Below are positions 7,896 to 15,503 of a stretch of DNA of 64,000 nt, in pieces. The stretch's first letter is position 1; each line of letters opens with the position of its first letter. This stretch comes from CAIRTM01 sp963723235 (GTDB taxonomy: Bacteria > Desulfobacterota > WTBG01 > CAIYCZ01 > CAIRTM01). The notes under the pieces are model-generated. The model was not told where the DNA came from and made no database searches. It saw only the letters and a program-made list of their open reading frames with translations. The DNA is taken from contig CAVRPV010000006.1 in NCBI GenBank assembly GCA_963723235.1, positions 124,001-188,000 on the forward strand. The letters are read 5' to 3'. The position numbers were made by a program, and so were the translations under genes.

Positions 7896-8831
7896 CTACC
7901 AGTCCTTCCCGGGCCTGCGGGGCTGGCCTGGCTGTGTCTGGCGCCGGAACTGCTGCAGCTTATCTCGATTTTCCTCAAGACCTCTGAGCCACTGTTCGGC
8001 CTCTTCCTTACTCATGGGACGTTCAGCGCCGGCAATGTCGCGCAGATCTTCTTTGCCCTGAGGTGCATCTTTTTGGCCGGCTGCGCCTGACTGTTGCTGA
8101 GAACTGCCCTGCGGCGATTCCTGAGAGTTATCCTGGGCACTCTGCTGTTCAGAGGGCTTTGGACTTTGTTGGTCCTGTTGGTCCTGTTGACCTTCCTTGC
8201 GGTCTTCCTGCTGGCCTTTCTGTTGATCTTTCTGCTGATCTTTCTGTTGATTTTCCTGTTGATCTTTCTGTTGATCTTTCTGCTGATCTTTCTGCTGATC
8301 TTTCTGTTGATCTTTCTGTTGATCTTTTTGCTGATCTTTCTGCTGATCTTTCTGTTTCTCTTCCTGCTGGCGCTGTTGTGTATCCTTTGCCTCGTTCATC
8401 CGGCGTTTGATCTCTTCGCGCACGAACTCAAGATTCTTCCGTGCGTCTTCATCCTCAGGATCGAGTTCAAGCCCTTTTTTGTAATATTCAACCGCGTCTT
8501 CAAGCTTGCCCTGGCGGTACATGGTATTGCCAAGATTATACAATGCCTTTGCTTCCAACTGTGCATCCTGCGCAGTCGCCACAACATCCTGATAACCCGT
8601 GGCCGCCTCTTCATACTTTTGCAGCTTATACTGGCACGAGGCAATATCAAACTTCAGCACCGCACTTCCCGGATTTTCAACCTGGGCGGCCAGTAACGTT
8701 GTTAAGGCTTCTTCATACTTCTTTTGCTCAAACAGATCAACGCCCTTGCGAACACTGCTGTAGAGCGTGGATGCCTGCGCTGCACTGCCGGAGGTTACAA
8801 CAAGAAACATCAATGCGCATAAACATTTCAT
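7896..8831 (-). CDS. BatC-like TPR protein with Gln/Lys/Asp repeat tract
   Basis: The 311-residue product has a signal peptide (about 1-20) and three or more TPR units (about 22-140, for example AKALYNLGNTMYRQGKLEDAVEYYKKGLELDPEDEDARKNL). A long low-complexity tract built from about twelve copies of the unit QKDQ follows (about residues 157-206), then a Gln/Ser-rich stretch and a conserved C-terminal helix EEAEQWLRGLEENRDKLQQF. The tract is encoded by a 12-bp tandem repeat. TPR protein plus charged repeat plus this C-terminal motif is typical of BatC. It is the first gene of the batC-batD-batE group; no batA, batB or moxR gene lies upstream, where Bat clusters usually carry them. Confidence 0.8.
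   Translation of the reverse strand: MKCLCALMFLVVTSGSAAQASTLYSSVRKGVDLFEQKKYEEALTTLLAAQVENPGSAVLKFDIASCQYKLQKYEEAATGYQDVVATAQDAQLEAKALYNLGNTMYRQGKLEDAVEYYKKGLELDPEDEDARKNLEFVREEIKRRMNEAKDTQQRQQEEKQKDQQKDQQKDQQKDQQKDQQKDQQKDQQKDQQENQQKDQQKDQQKGQQEDRKEGQQDQQDQQSPKPSEQQSAQDNSQESPQGSSQQQSGAAGQKDAPQGKEDLRDIAGAERPMSKEEAEQWLRGLEENRDKLQQFRRQTQPGQPRRPGKDW
8214..8357. repeat. 12-bp tandem repeat inside batC
   Basis: About twelve near-identical 12-bp units (type CTGATCTTTCTG on the plus strand) run in tandem and encode the QKDQ tract on the minus strand. Because the unit is a multiple of three, gain or loss of copies would change tract length without breaking the frame. Confidence 0.85.
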
Positions 8832-9040
8832 ACGAACGTCCCGTCAATCAAACTGTTTAATCCTTCAAATTCTAGTCAAATACCTGTGTCTTTGCAACCG
8901 CAATGTCCGTAAAACTTATGTTAACAACCCGATTCACCCAACGATGGTGTTAAAAAAAACTACACATCGAGATCAACGGGTTTATAATAGGGCGTATACA
9001 CAAGCTCAGACACACGCATTACAATAGAAGAGATACAGGC

Positions 9041-9551
9041 ATGACTAAGAACGAAGATATGATACAAAGCATCGCCAAACGGGCACGCGAACTTTTTGAC
9101 TCTAAACAGCACAACTGCGCTGAATCGGTTTTCATGGCCTTGAACGAAACGTTCGATGGCGGGCTTACACCGGAAACGGCCAAACGGATTGCGACAGGCC
9201 TCGGGGGCGGACTGGGCGCAACAGGTGGAACGTGCGGGGCCCTGACCGGGGGCGTTCTGGCAATCGGCCTTATAGCGAAAAGTGACGACGCTATTGCACG
9301 AAAAAAAACACTCTATCCGCTTGCAGCCGGTCTGCAGGACCGCTTTAGGGAGCGCTTCGGCTCAAGCGACTGCCGGGATCTGACCCGCGATATTACCGAC
9401 GAGCGCCGCAAGCACTGCAGCTGCCATTACAGCCGCCGCAGCTGAAATGTGCGCCGAAATGCTGCTTGCCGCCGAAGACACCCCTTCCGATACAAAACAG
9501 ATTAAAGTACCTATGCCCCCACGAACAAACCCCCGTTTGATTCAAAATTGA
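9041..9551 (+). CDS. C_GCAxxG_C_C family redox-type protein (frameshift near 3' end)
   Basis: The product shows the diagnostic cysteine pattern of this family: HNCAESVFMALNE, then GLGGGLGATGGTCGALTGG, then FGSSDCRDLT and a further Cys in RRKHC. Members are small proteins thought to bind a metal or cluster through these cysteines; no reaction is established. The frame as read stops at 9445 after HYSRRS, but a one-base shift at about 9417-9421 restores a helical C-terminus (AAITAAAAEMCAEMLLAAED) that homologues have, ending at 9551. I therefore give the longer extent. A TATAAT hexamer at 8983-8988, with a poor -35, is the likely promoter region. Confidence 0.8.
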
Positions 9552-9603
9552 CAAATCATGCGCGTCTTTGCTATAGTTCCTTTCTCGAAACACCGCCTCA
9601 CAC

Positions 9604-9680
<77 letters not shown>

Positions 9681-9688
9681 GAAAAATC

Positions 9689-9727
9689 AAGCACTTGCAG
9701 CTTTCCGGCTGTAGGTGCTTTTTAATT
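9689..9727 (+). terminator. Intrinsic terminator after tRNA-Arg
   Basis: AAGCACTTGCAGC and GCTGTAGGTGCTT form a 13-bp stem with two G-U pairs around the loop TTTCCG, followed by a T-rich run (TTTTTAATTTT). It begins 9 bp after the tRNA. Confidence 0.88.
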
Positions 9728-9878
9728 TTCGCTTCCAGTCCAGCTCTTATACAGCTTATTTTGGTTATGGGGCCTTGCTTTGCTTTCCGGGTACTTTTCT
9801 CATGGCATCAGCCAACGTTGGGGAAGGTTGCCCATGTTGACAGTTCCGGCATGAGCAAACAAATTAACAAGTTAAAGC

Positions 9879-9907
9879 TTGACACTTGGGAATTTACGAC
9901 CTATATT
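9879..9907 (+). promoter_or_regulatory. Sigma-70 type promoter of the DUF134 operon
   Basis: The -35 hexamer TTGACA (9879-9884) and -10 hexamer TATATT (9902-9907) are separated by exactly 17 bp. The predicted start is near 9914, inside the adjacent palindrome, with the DUF134 start codon at 9941. Confidence 0.82.
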
Positions 9908-9925
9908 ATTAGCATATGCTAATAA
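9906..9925. promoter_or_regulatory. 20-bp perfect palindrome, probable operator
   Basis: TTATTAGCATATGCTAATAA is self-complementary over all 20 bases. It overlaps the end of the -10 hexamer and the predicted transcription start, the place where a bound dimer would block transcription. The adjacent gene encodes a DUF134 helix-turn-helix protein, so autoregulation is the obvious guess. Confidence 0.78.
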
Positions 9926-9940
9926 CTCAAATGGGCTGCC

Positions 9941-10267
9941 ATGACTCGGCCATGTAAATGCAGACAAATTGAAGGCACACCTGGCGCCCTCTACTTTAAA
10001 CCCCGCGCAGTGCCATTGTGCGAGCTTGAAGAAGTTGAATTGTCGCTAGAAGAGTTTGAAGCGCTGCGGCTGGCAGATTTTGAAGGTTTGTATCAGGAAG
10101 ATGCAGCCGGGCGTATGGGCATTTCGCGTCAGACATTTGCAAATATCGTTCGCTGCGCCCGCCGCAAGGTGGCCGATGTGCTGGTGCATGGCAAAGCATT
10201 GAAAATCACGGGGACTTCCCCTAAAACCAGAAATAATAATCACACCCAGGAAAGGAACAAAGTATGA
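9941..10267 (+). CDS. DUF134 family DNA-binding regulator
   Basis: The 108-residue product starts TRPCKCRQIEGTPGALYFKP, typical of DUF134, and contains the conserved ELSLEEFEALRLADFEGLYQ. A helix-turn-helix resembling sigma factor region 4 follows (QEDAAGRMGISRQTFANIVR). These small proteins usually lie beside NifX/NafY-domain genes, as here, where the downstream start overlaps this gene's last codons. Two Cys residues near the start (PCKC) could bind a metal. It probably binds the palindrome directly upstream, though this is inferred from position alone. Confidence 0.88.
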   Translation: MTRPCKCRQIEGTPGALYFKPRAVPLCELEEVELSLEEFEALRLADFEGLYQEDAAGRMGISRQTFANIVRCARRKVADVLVHGKALKITGTSPKTRNNNHTQERNKV

Positions 10268-10629
10268 AAATTTGTATTCCCACGGAAACAGGTGACGGCA
10301 GGAGCGCACAGGTCTACGGGCATTTCGGAAGTGCGCCTTTTTTTACGATTTATGACACGGATGCGAAATCCATCGAAGTCGTTGATAATGCGAACAAACA
10401 TCATGAGCATGGCACGTGCAACCCGGTTGCAGCGCTCCGAGGCAGGGCGGTCGATGTAGTTGTCACCGGCGGCATGGGCGCCCGCGCCATCATGATGCTT
10501 AACCAGACGGGCATCAAAGTGTTCAGGGCCATACCCGGAACAGTTGATACCATTGTAAATACGTTCGGCGTGCATGACCTTGAGGAGTTAACCGCGAAAA
10601 ATGCATGCGCCTCACACGACTGCCACTGA
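10264..10629 (+). CDS. NifX/NafY-like dinitrogenase iron-molybdenum cofactor domain protein
   Basis: The 121-residue protein is a single domain of the iron-molybdenum cofactor biosynthesis family: MKICIPTETGDGRSAQVYGHFGSAPFFTIYD at the start, CNPVAALRGRAVDVVVTGGMGARAIMMLNQ in the middle and a His/Cys-rich end (NACASHDCH). In nitrogen fixers such domains carry cofactor precursors, but stand-alone versions occur in many anaerobes that lack nif genes, and the related orange protein binds a Mo-Cu-sulfide cluster. No nif gene is present in this window. It overlaps the DUF134 gene by 4 bp and shares its promoter. Confidence 0.87.
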   Translation: MKICIPTETGDGRSAQVYGHFGSAPFFTIYDTDAKSIEVVDNANKHHEHGTCNPVAALRGRAVDVVVTGGMGARAIMMLNQTGIKVFRAIPGTVDTIVNTFGVHDLEELTAKNACASHDCH

Positions 10630-10716
10630 ACGATTTATTTTTTTTGTAAGCTGGTTTTCCCGAAATTAAGTGCTACACTTGTAAAAAAGAGCAACCATAG
10701 AGGGAAAGGAGACATC

Positions 10717-11240
10717 ATGCAGAACAAAACAAGTATTATGCTGACAGGGCTGGCAATGTTCCTGGTTTTTTGCACTACAGCCGATGCGCAAATGGGCAGA
10801 GGCAGGGGAGGCGCGGCAAACCCTGATGGTGGATTTCCAACGGGATGCATCATGAATATGAATCTCTCTGCCGAGCAAAGCGCTGCAATACAGGAGCTGC
10901 GTAATTCCTTTTTTAAGGACACAACCAGCCTGCGTACGGAACTATTTAAAAAGGATCAGGAACTGGATGTTTTGATGCTGGAGCCCAATGCTGAGTTGGA
11001 AAAGGCAGCAAAGCTTCAGCAGGAAATTTCAGAAATGCAGGGCCAGATGGAGCAAAAACGACTTCAGGCTGAGTTTAAAGTACGGAAAGTGCTTACCCCT
11101 GATCAAGTGAAACAATTGCCCCCGGGCTGCGGTATGGTCTAGGTATGTGCGGCAGGGGTTGCGGTATGATGCCCGGTTGTGGCATGGGTATGGGAATGGG
11201 CGGCGGTATGGGGAAAATGGGTAGAAACGGCCCAATGTAG
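10717..11240 (+). CDS. Spy/CpxP/ZraP-like periplasmic protein (probable frameshift near end)
   Basis: The product has a signal peptide (about residues 1-25), then the helical LTxxQ-type domain (LSAEQSAAIQELRNSFFKDTTSLRTELFKKDQELDVLM, ending VRKVLTPDQVKQLPPG). Proteins of this kind act as periplasmic chaperones or metal sensors. The frame as read stops at 11142, but the next frame continues without a gap into a Gly/Met/Cys-rich tail (GMCGRGCGMMPGCGMGMGMG) ending at 11240. Such a tail is common in metal-binding ZraP relatives. One missing or extra base near 11125-11135 would join them. An AAGGAG site (GGGAAAGGAGACATC) precedes the ATG. Confidence 0.75.
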
Positions 11241-11271
11241 TTTGTTAAAACTGGTAAAAAAAATTTAAAAT

Positions 11272-11305
11272 AAAAAAAGTTCCGGCACAACACGGAACTT
11301 TTTTT
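11272..11305. terminator. Bidirectional intrinsic terminator
   Basis: AAAAAAAGTTCCG and CGGAACTTTTTTT form a stem around an 8-base loop, with an A-run before and a T-run after it. It closes the Spy-like gene on the plus strand. Confidence 0.92.
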
Positions 11306-11383
11306 ATTATTTATCTGGGCTTTATTTTGAGAGTCCGGGCCTCACCCAAAAACTGGCTACAGATAGACTGTGGAATAACACTT

Positions 11384-11565
11384 TTAGAGCATTTTTCTAA
11401 ATAGTATAGCCTGCAATAAAAAAACGTCCGTTCGCCCTGAGCCTGTCGAAGGGCCAAAAACGGACAAGGTATCGCATGTAATCCGTTCATGGTTCGACAG
11501 GCTCACCACGAACGGGTCAGTAACTTCTTTTGAAAAAGGCTACAGTAAAAAGAAAAATGCTCTAA
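11384..11565. repeat. 182-bp palindromic element with perfect 15-bp ends
   Basis: The ends are TTAGAGCATTTTTCT (11384-11398) and its exact complement (11551-11565). Inside are two oppositely oriented copies of a GAGCCTGTCGAA-type repeat (in 11433-11460 and 11488-11516) and a nested GTCCGTT/AACGGAC hairpin. There is no coding capacity. A further copy of the AAATGCTCTA end occurs near 11825, and similar short matches near 7880. GAGCCTGTCGAA-type palindromes recur as intergenic repeats in many bacterial genomes. Confidence 0.75.
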
Positions 11566-11728
11566 TAATGATACAAGGCATGAAGGTGCAATAAATAAAC
11601 AGCGTGATTAAAAATCTTGCGGCGCGGCGAGCAGTCTCCTATGAGCTGTTATGTCAACCGACAAGGCTGATTTTGCGCGCAGCTTTCCCTTGCAGCCTAA
11701 AGGATTTAACTCAATAATGTAGCCGAAT

Positions 11729-11795
11729 TGTCATTTCGAATCCGCCAGAGGCGGTGAGAAATCTTTTAAGATCTCTCCCTTTGGTCGAGATGACA
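11729..11795. repeat. 67-bp TGTCATTTCGA palindromic repeat
   Basis: The sequence runs from TGTCATTTCGA to TCGAGATGACA. The inner arms GAGAAATCTT and AAGATCTCTC also pair, so almost the whole unit folds on itself. It resembles widespread short palindromic intergenic repeats; no function is suggested by its position. Confidence 0.75.
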
Positions 11796-11913
11796 GAAAA
11801 ATATACAGGGTACAGAAAAAAGTTAAATGCTCTAAAGGATCTTTATACCCTCGGGAAATAGTTAAGGGAATTGATCCGCAAGGGAATACTTTCGCAAGGT
11901 AGCGGCGGTTTGA

Positions 11914-12621
11914 TCAGCTCTTGAGCGCCAGGAAGGCGGTGAAGCTGTGGTTGCGCCAGAAGCACTGAACGTGATTTTCTTGAAATCCCGCCTTGTGGAG
12001 AGACTGCACGATTTGCTCCTCAGTCCAAAGCTTCATCATGGAGCGCAGCGATTTCTCTTTCGCCAGGATTTCCGCCTCGGAAAAGTAGCGCCGCTTGTAG
12101 TCGTAGTGCGTAAACGTGAGGATGTCCTGGAGCTTTGCGCAGGGGCTCAAGGTCTTCTCCGCCAACACCAGTGCCCCACCGGGCGCAAGGTTATTGTGCA
12201 CGCGCTCAAGCAGACCGGGACGCTCCTTTTCAGCCAGGAACTGGAAAGCGAAGAGGCTGGTCATAAAAGAACAATCCGAGGGTATGGAGTAGTCCCGAAT
12301 ATCCGCGATCACCCACTCGATCTCGCTCTCGGTCCAGTGCGAAGCAAAGCTGTCTTCCACCTCGACGCCCACGTATCTCGCCTCTGGGGCGCGTTCCTTG
12401 TTTTGCTCGCGCAAGTGGCACAGAAAGGTGCCCGCCGAACAACCGATGTCGAGTACCGTGGTATGGTCCTCGATGAAATACTCTGAGATGCGAATACAAT
12501 CGGAGACCAGATCTTCATAACCCCGGATGGACTTTCGAATATGATCGTCAAAGCCCTCGGCAAAGGCCGAGAAGGAGAAATCGAGTGTATTCGGGTGGTC
12601 GTCAGTCATGGTTGGTGGCAT
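11914..12621 (-). CDS. CmoA-like SAM-dependent methyltransferase
   Basis: The 235-residue class I methyltransferase follows CmoA (carboxy-SAM synthase of tRNA wobble uridine modification) along its length. It has FAEGFDDHIRKSIRGYEDLV, motif I VLDIGCSAGTFLCHL, motif II VIADIRDYSI, FAFQFLAEKERPGLLERVHN, then LAPGGALVLAEKTLSP and HYDYKRRYFSEAEI. By my alignment the Arg that holds the carboxylate in CmoA (R199 in E. coli, from memory) is Glu here (ILAKEKSLRS), so it may use plain SAM or something else. No CmoB is nearby. It sits in a repeat-rich accessory stretch 24 bp after another methyltransferase gene. Confidence 0.78.
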   Translation of the reverse strand: MPPTMTDDHPNTLDFSFSAFAEGFDDHIRKSIRGYEDLVSDCIRISEYFIEDHTTVLDIGCSAGTFLCHLREQNKERAPEARYVGVEVEDSFASHWTESEIEWVIADIRDYSIPSDCSFMTSLFAFQFLAEKERPGLLERVHNNLAPGGALVLAEKTLSPCAKLQDILTFTHYDYKRRYFSEAEILAKEKSLRSMMKLWTEEQIVQSLHKAGFQENHVQCFWRNHSFTAFLALKS

Positions 12622-12645
12622 CGTTCCACTTGTTTCAGTTCGAGT

Positions 12646-13396
12646 CTAGGGTTTGGGACACACTTCCGCGGTTCGATCTCTGGCCAGTTTCAATTCAAGA
12701 AAATTTTGTATAGTGGGAATGGACGTCGCTGCCGCGGAAGACTTCTTTGCAGAGATGGAGAGCGTGTTGGGAAAACCCTTCTCCTCGCGATAATCGTAAA
12801 AGTACGTGTCGTAAGCATCGGGGTTCGAGAATCGCGTCCAGGGTAACGAAAACGTGTTTCCGATGAACGTCGTCAATAAGAATCAGATCGGCGCCTTGGC
12901 ACAACGCTCGAAGTTCCGAAATCGCATTATCACTGTCCCGCATGCCACGCGAATCACCCCGGCCATCGTTAGGTGCGTCGATGAGGACGCAATCAAAGTG
13001 GCCTTTTACCTGTGACCGAAACTCTTTGAGGTCATACCAGCCAGTGTCGGGGTCGACCTCTACATGCTTGACTTCGGCCGAAGACAAACCCAGGAAGTAG
13101 AGTTCGAGCTGTGCCTTTTTGAACCACTCCACACTGGTCTCAATGGACACGAACTCCGCTCCGGAATACTTTGCGTACTCGGCAAAACTAACGGTGCTGC
13201 GCCCGGAACCAAGCTCGAGAATGCGTTTACTTCCCGCACGCTTTAACAGCAAGGATAGAAAGGTCCAGAACTCAAAGCCTTTCGTGCCCCAGACGACGTC
13301 CGGCAAACCGAGTTCCGCACTCTCCTGGGACAGGCGTCTTTTCTGGGCACGACGAATTGAACGCTCTCTGTGTGATCGACGAAAGATCCAGCCCAT
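12646..13396 (-). CDS. Class I SAM-dependent methyltransferase (one frameshift)
   Basis: The protein contains a SAM-binding motif RILELGSGRSTVSFAEYAK, then FVSIETSVEWFKKAQ, FDCVLIDAPNDGRGDSRGMR and LILIDDVHRKHVFVTLDAI, a layout seen in small-molecule or O-methyltransferases of the methyltransf_24 kind. After LDAILEPR at about 12838 the reading frame slips. The adjacent frame carries a credible C-terminus (DAYDTYFYDYREEKGFPNTL then SISAK) that ends at 12646. I start at the ATG at 13396 because GGGGA lies just upstream and the preceding residues look non-coding. The substrate is unknown; pairing with the CmoA-like gene suggests a shared pathway. Confidence 0.68.
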
Positions 13397-13844
13397 GCAC
13401 GTCCCCATTCTATAAGTCAACGGACCACCCACAATGCCGCGACTAAAACTGAAGGTGATGAAACTGTTCGCTGTTGCATTGCAAACGAAACCATTGCCCC
13501 GATTCGATTGAATCCTGAATCGGAAAGCTGGCAATGGTATAGTCTCATGGACGAAAGATCAATTTTTTCGCTTTTGGGACCGTGTTCAATGGCAAGCAGA
13601 CGTTGGTCAAATAAAATCGAAACCATTTTCCCATAAACAGGCATCGATATCCAAGCCTGCTTCCGACCGAGTTTTCTGTTCACCCCAAGGGCAACTTACG
13701 CCGTGCTCGCTTTGATAGAAATTTGTTTTGCAATGGGCAGAATATAAAACAAGGGCGGTTGTGAGTCAAGATTAATGTCTGCGCAGTAGGTCAGAAGGGA
13801 AATCACCCAACACATCCCGGACCGGATGTTCATTGAAATGATGT

Positions 13845-13878
13845 TAAAAAAAGGCAGGGCCATGTGCTGACCCTGCCT
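13845..13878 (-). terminator. Intrinsic terminator of the decayed DUF1566 gene
   Basis: Read on the minus strand, GGCAGGG and CCCTGCC pair around a short loop and are followed by a run of seven T residues. It lies 32 bp past the last stop codon of the pseudogene. Between 13397 and 13845 I see no convincing gene; an 88-codon minus-strand ORF there has no protein-like features. Confidence 0.88.
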
Positions 13879-13909
13879 GTTGGATACGTACTCGAGTTGA
13901 AATGTGCTG

Positions 13910-15163
13910 CTACCTGTCAGTGCCGGTAATCACGACCTCGCCGAAGCAGTCGCCCACACTGATCGGGATAGCCAGGCTCAAGCCCGGCAGGCACAATGGC
14001 ATGGATCTTCAGCTGGTTCTTCTTGCGGTTGAACTATAGTTTCTCCCATGTGAGCGGTCCGAGATCAATGCGGCCGAACACATCCAAATGTCTCTCCTAC
14101 TGGTGATATTCAACTCGACCTTCCTGGGTTTAGTGAGCTTCGCTGCGATAAATCGGCTTATGCTTAATTGAGAGTTCGCACTGTGCCACCATCCTCCGCC
14201 CCGCACAGCGCGAACGATAAATCATGGTAGATCATATCGGTACGTTTACCGTCGCCATGCGTGAAAATCGACTCCCACACAGAGGTGGTATTGGCTCGAG
14301 CTCGGCAGTAGATGACCAGTAGGAAACCAACCGGAATGTGTATCTGGAAATGTTGTTGCCGGAAAATAAATACTGTAATCTATATGGGTCTGCAGTTCAT
14401 TTATGGTCGGCAACTCCAGTCATCGTAACCAAGATAATCAACTATCATTGAGCTTCCTAATATAGGCAACAGCTTCATCCCAGGATACTGGCCTCTGCAC
14501 TTCCAGTACACTGCGGCCCCATCCCATATTTGCCCATAATTACAGTGCTGCCACACAAGACCTGTATCTGAATCGGTTACCGTACCGTCGCCGTTAATGA
14601 CAAAACTACCAATGACCCATACGACCGCCCCGCACCGCGCGTAAATAAATAGATAATATCCTTATCGTTGAAGCTCGTAGTGCCATCGGAGAAACCAACA
14701 GTCCACGATCGCCGACAGCAAATGGAGTGCACAGTAGACGACCAGTAATCGAATGCCAGCCGTACCACTAAATACCGGGTCTATTGCCGGATGCCCGGCC
14801 GGCATCCACAAGGGTTGAAAGCTCTTCAGTATGGTCGGCAACCGCCAGTCGCTGTGACCGAGAAACCCGTCAGTTTTCAAAAGATCAACATAATCAAGGG
14901 CGTGCTGCCACGTCACAGCGCCATCGTCCGTATCGCTGTCATTGTCAAACGACGGATCGCGGGAGGCGATCAGGTTGCCGTCCTGCACCCACTCCAGCCC
15001 CGTCACATTATCCCGCACAATGCCGTTGCCAAGGTCAGTATAAGATTTAGGATTGCAGACCCGCTCATTGGGGTCTCCTGTATCGAGCACAAGGAGTCAG
15101 CGCCCAGGCGTTTGTCACAAACAACAAACAAACCACCAGCCCGACAATACTTTTCTTAATCAT
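13910..15163 (-). pseudogene. Decayed exported protein with DUF1566 (Lcl_C) repeats
   Basis: A start codon at 15163 with a GGAGAG site opens a clear signal peptide (MIKKSIVGLVVCLLFVTNAW then A). After that the family signature appears in pieces in different frames: GNGIVRDNVTGLEWVQDGN, ALDYVDLLKTDGFLGHSDWR then LPTI, ELSTLVDAG, FDYWSST, WTVGFSDGTTSFNDKD, a second NGDGTVTDSDTGLVWQ and a second YWSST. At least five frame changes separate these. The last open piece (QLKIHAIVPAGLSLAIPISV and onward) ends in TAG at 13910 just before a terminator. DUF1566 domains occur in secreted or surface proteins of unknown role. More lesions than in neighbouring genes suggest true decay, perhaps on top of sequencing indels. 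Confidence 0.75.
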
Positions 15164-15253
15164 GGTGCTCTCCGTGTTTTAGTATTTTGCGGGAGGAATA
15201 TGCGCCAATGGTAGCACTTCTGGCAATGCCGGTCAAGCCGCAAGGATCAGGCT

Positions 15254-15400
15254 TTAGCGGCCGGGCTTGTCCGAAGGGCAATCAGCCAGGGCATCCCGCA
15301 ACACTTCCGGCGCTTGCTCCGGTTCTACTGCATCGGTCGTGCCCTCCCGCTCAAGCCGGACTACTTCTTTGTCAATCCATTCAATCAGATCTTTTTTCAT
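15254..15400 (-). CDS. Small acidic protein, 48 residues
   Basis: An ATG at 15400, preceded by a strong AAGGAGAGG site, opens a 48-codon frame ending in TAA at 15254. The product begins MKKDLIEWIDKEVVRLEREG, an amphipathic charged helix, followed by a Pro/Glu-rich region with ALADCPSDKPGR at the end. I do not recognise the family. The strong ribosome site and helical start are the only support. It lies upstream of the DUF1566 pseudogene on the same strand. Confidence 0.5.
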   Translation of the reverse strand: MKKDLIEWIDKEVVRLEREGTTDAVEPEQAPEVLRDALADCPSDKPGR

Positions 15401-15503
15401 ACATACCTCTCCTTGCAACAGTTCTTACCACTATAGTCGCAAAAACATGCACAATAAACCAAAAAAAATTGAGGTGTTCCAAGAAATCAGAATGTCCGGG
15501 TAC

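Noticed and set aside
8214..8357. Regular short repeats as a possible CRISPR array
   Set aside because: The units are 12 bp in tandem with no spacers, and they encode a protein tract in frame.
8094..8696. 200-codon plus-strand ORF rich in Leu, Ile and Phe
   Set aside because: It is the antisense image of the batC repeat tract; the hydrophobic repeats arise from the complement of the QKDQ codons.
10264..10629. Evidence of nitrogen fixation from the NifX-like gene
   Set aside because: No nif structural or assembly gene is in the window, and stand-alone domains of this type are common in non-fixing anaerobes.
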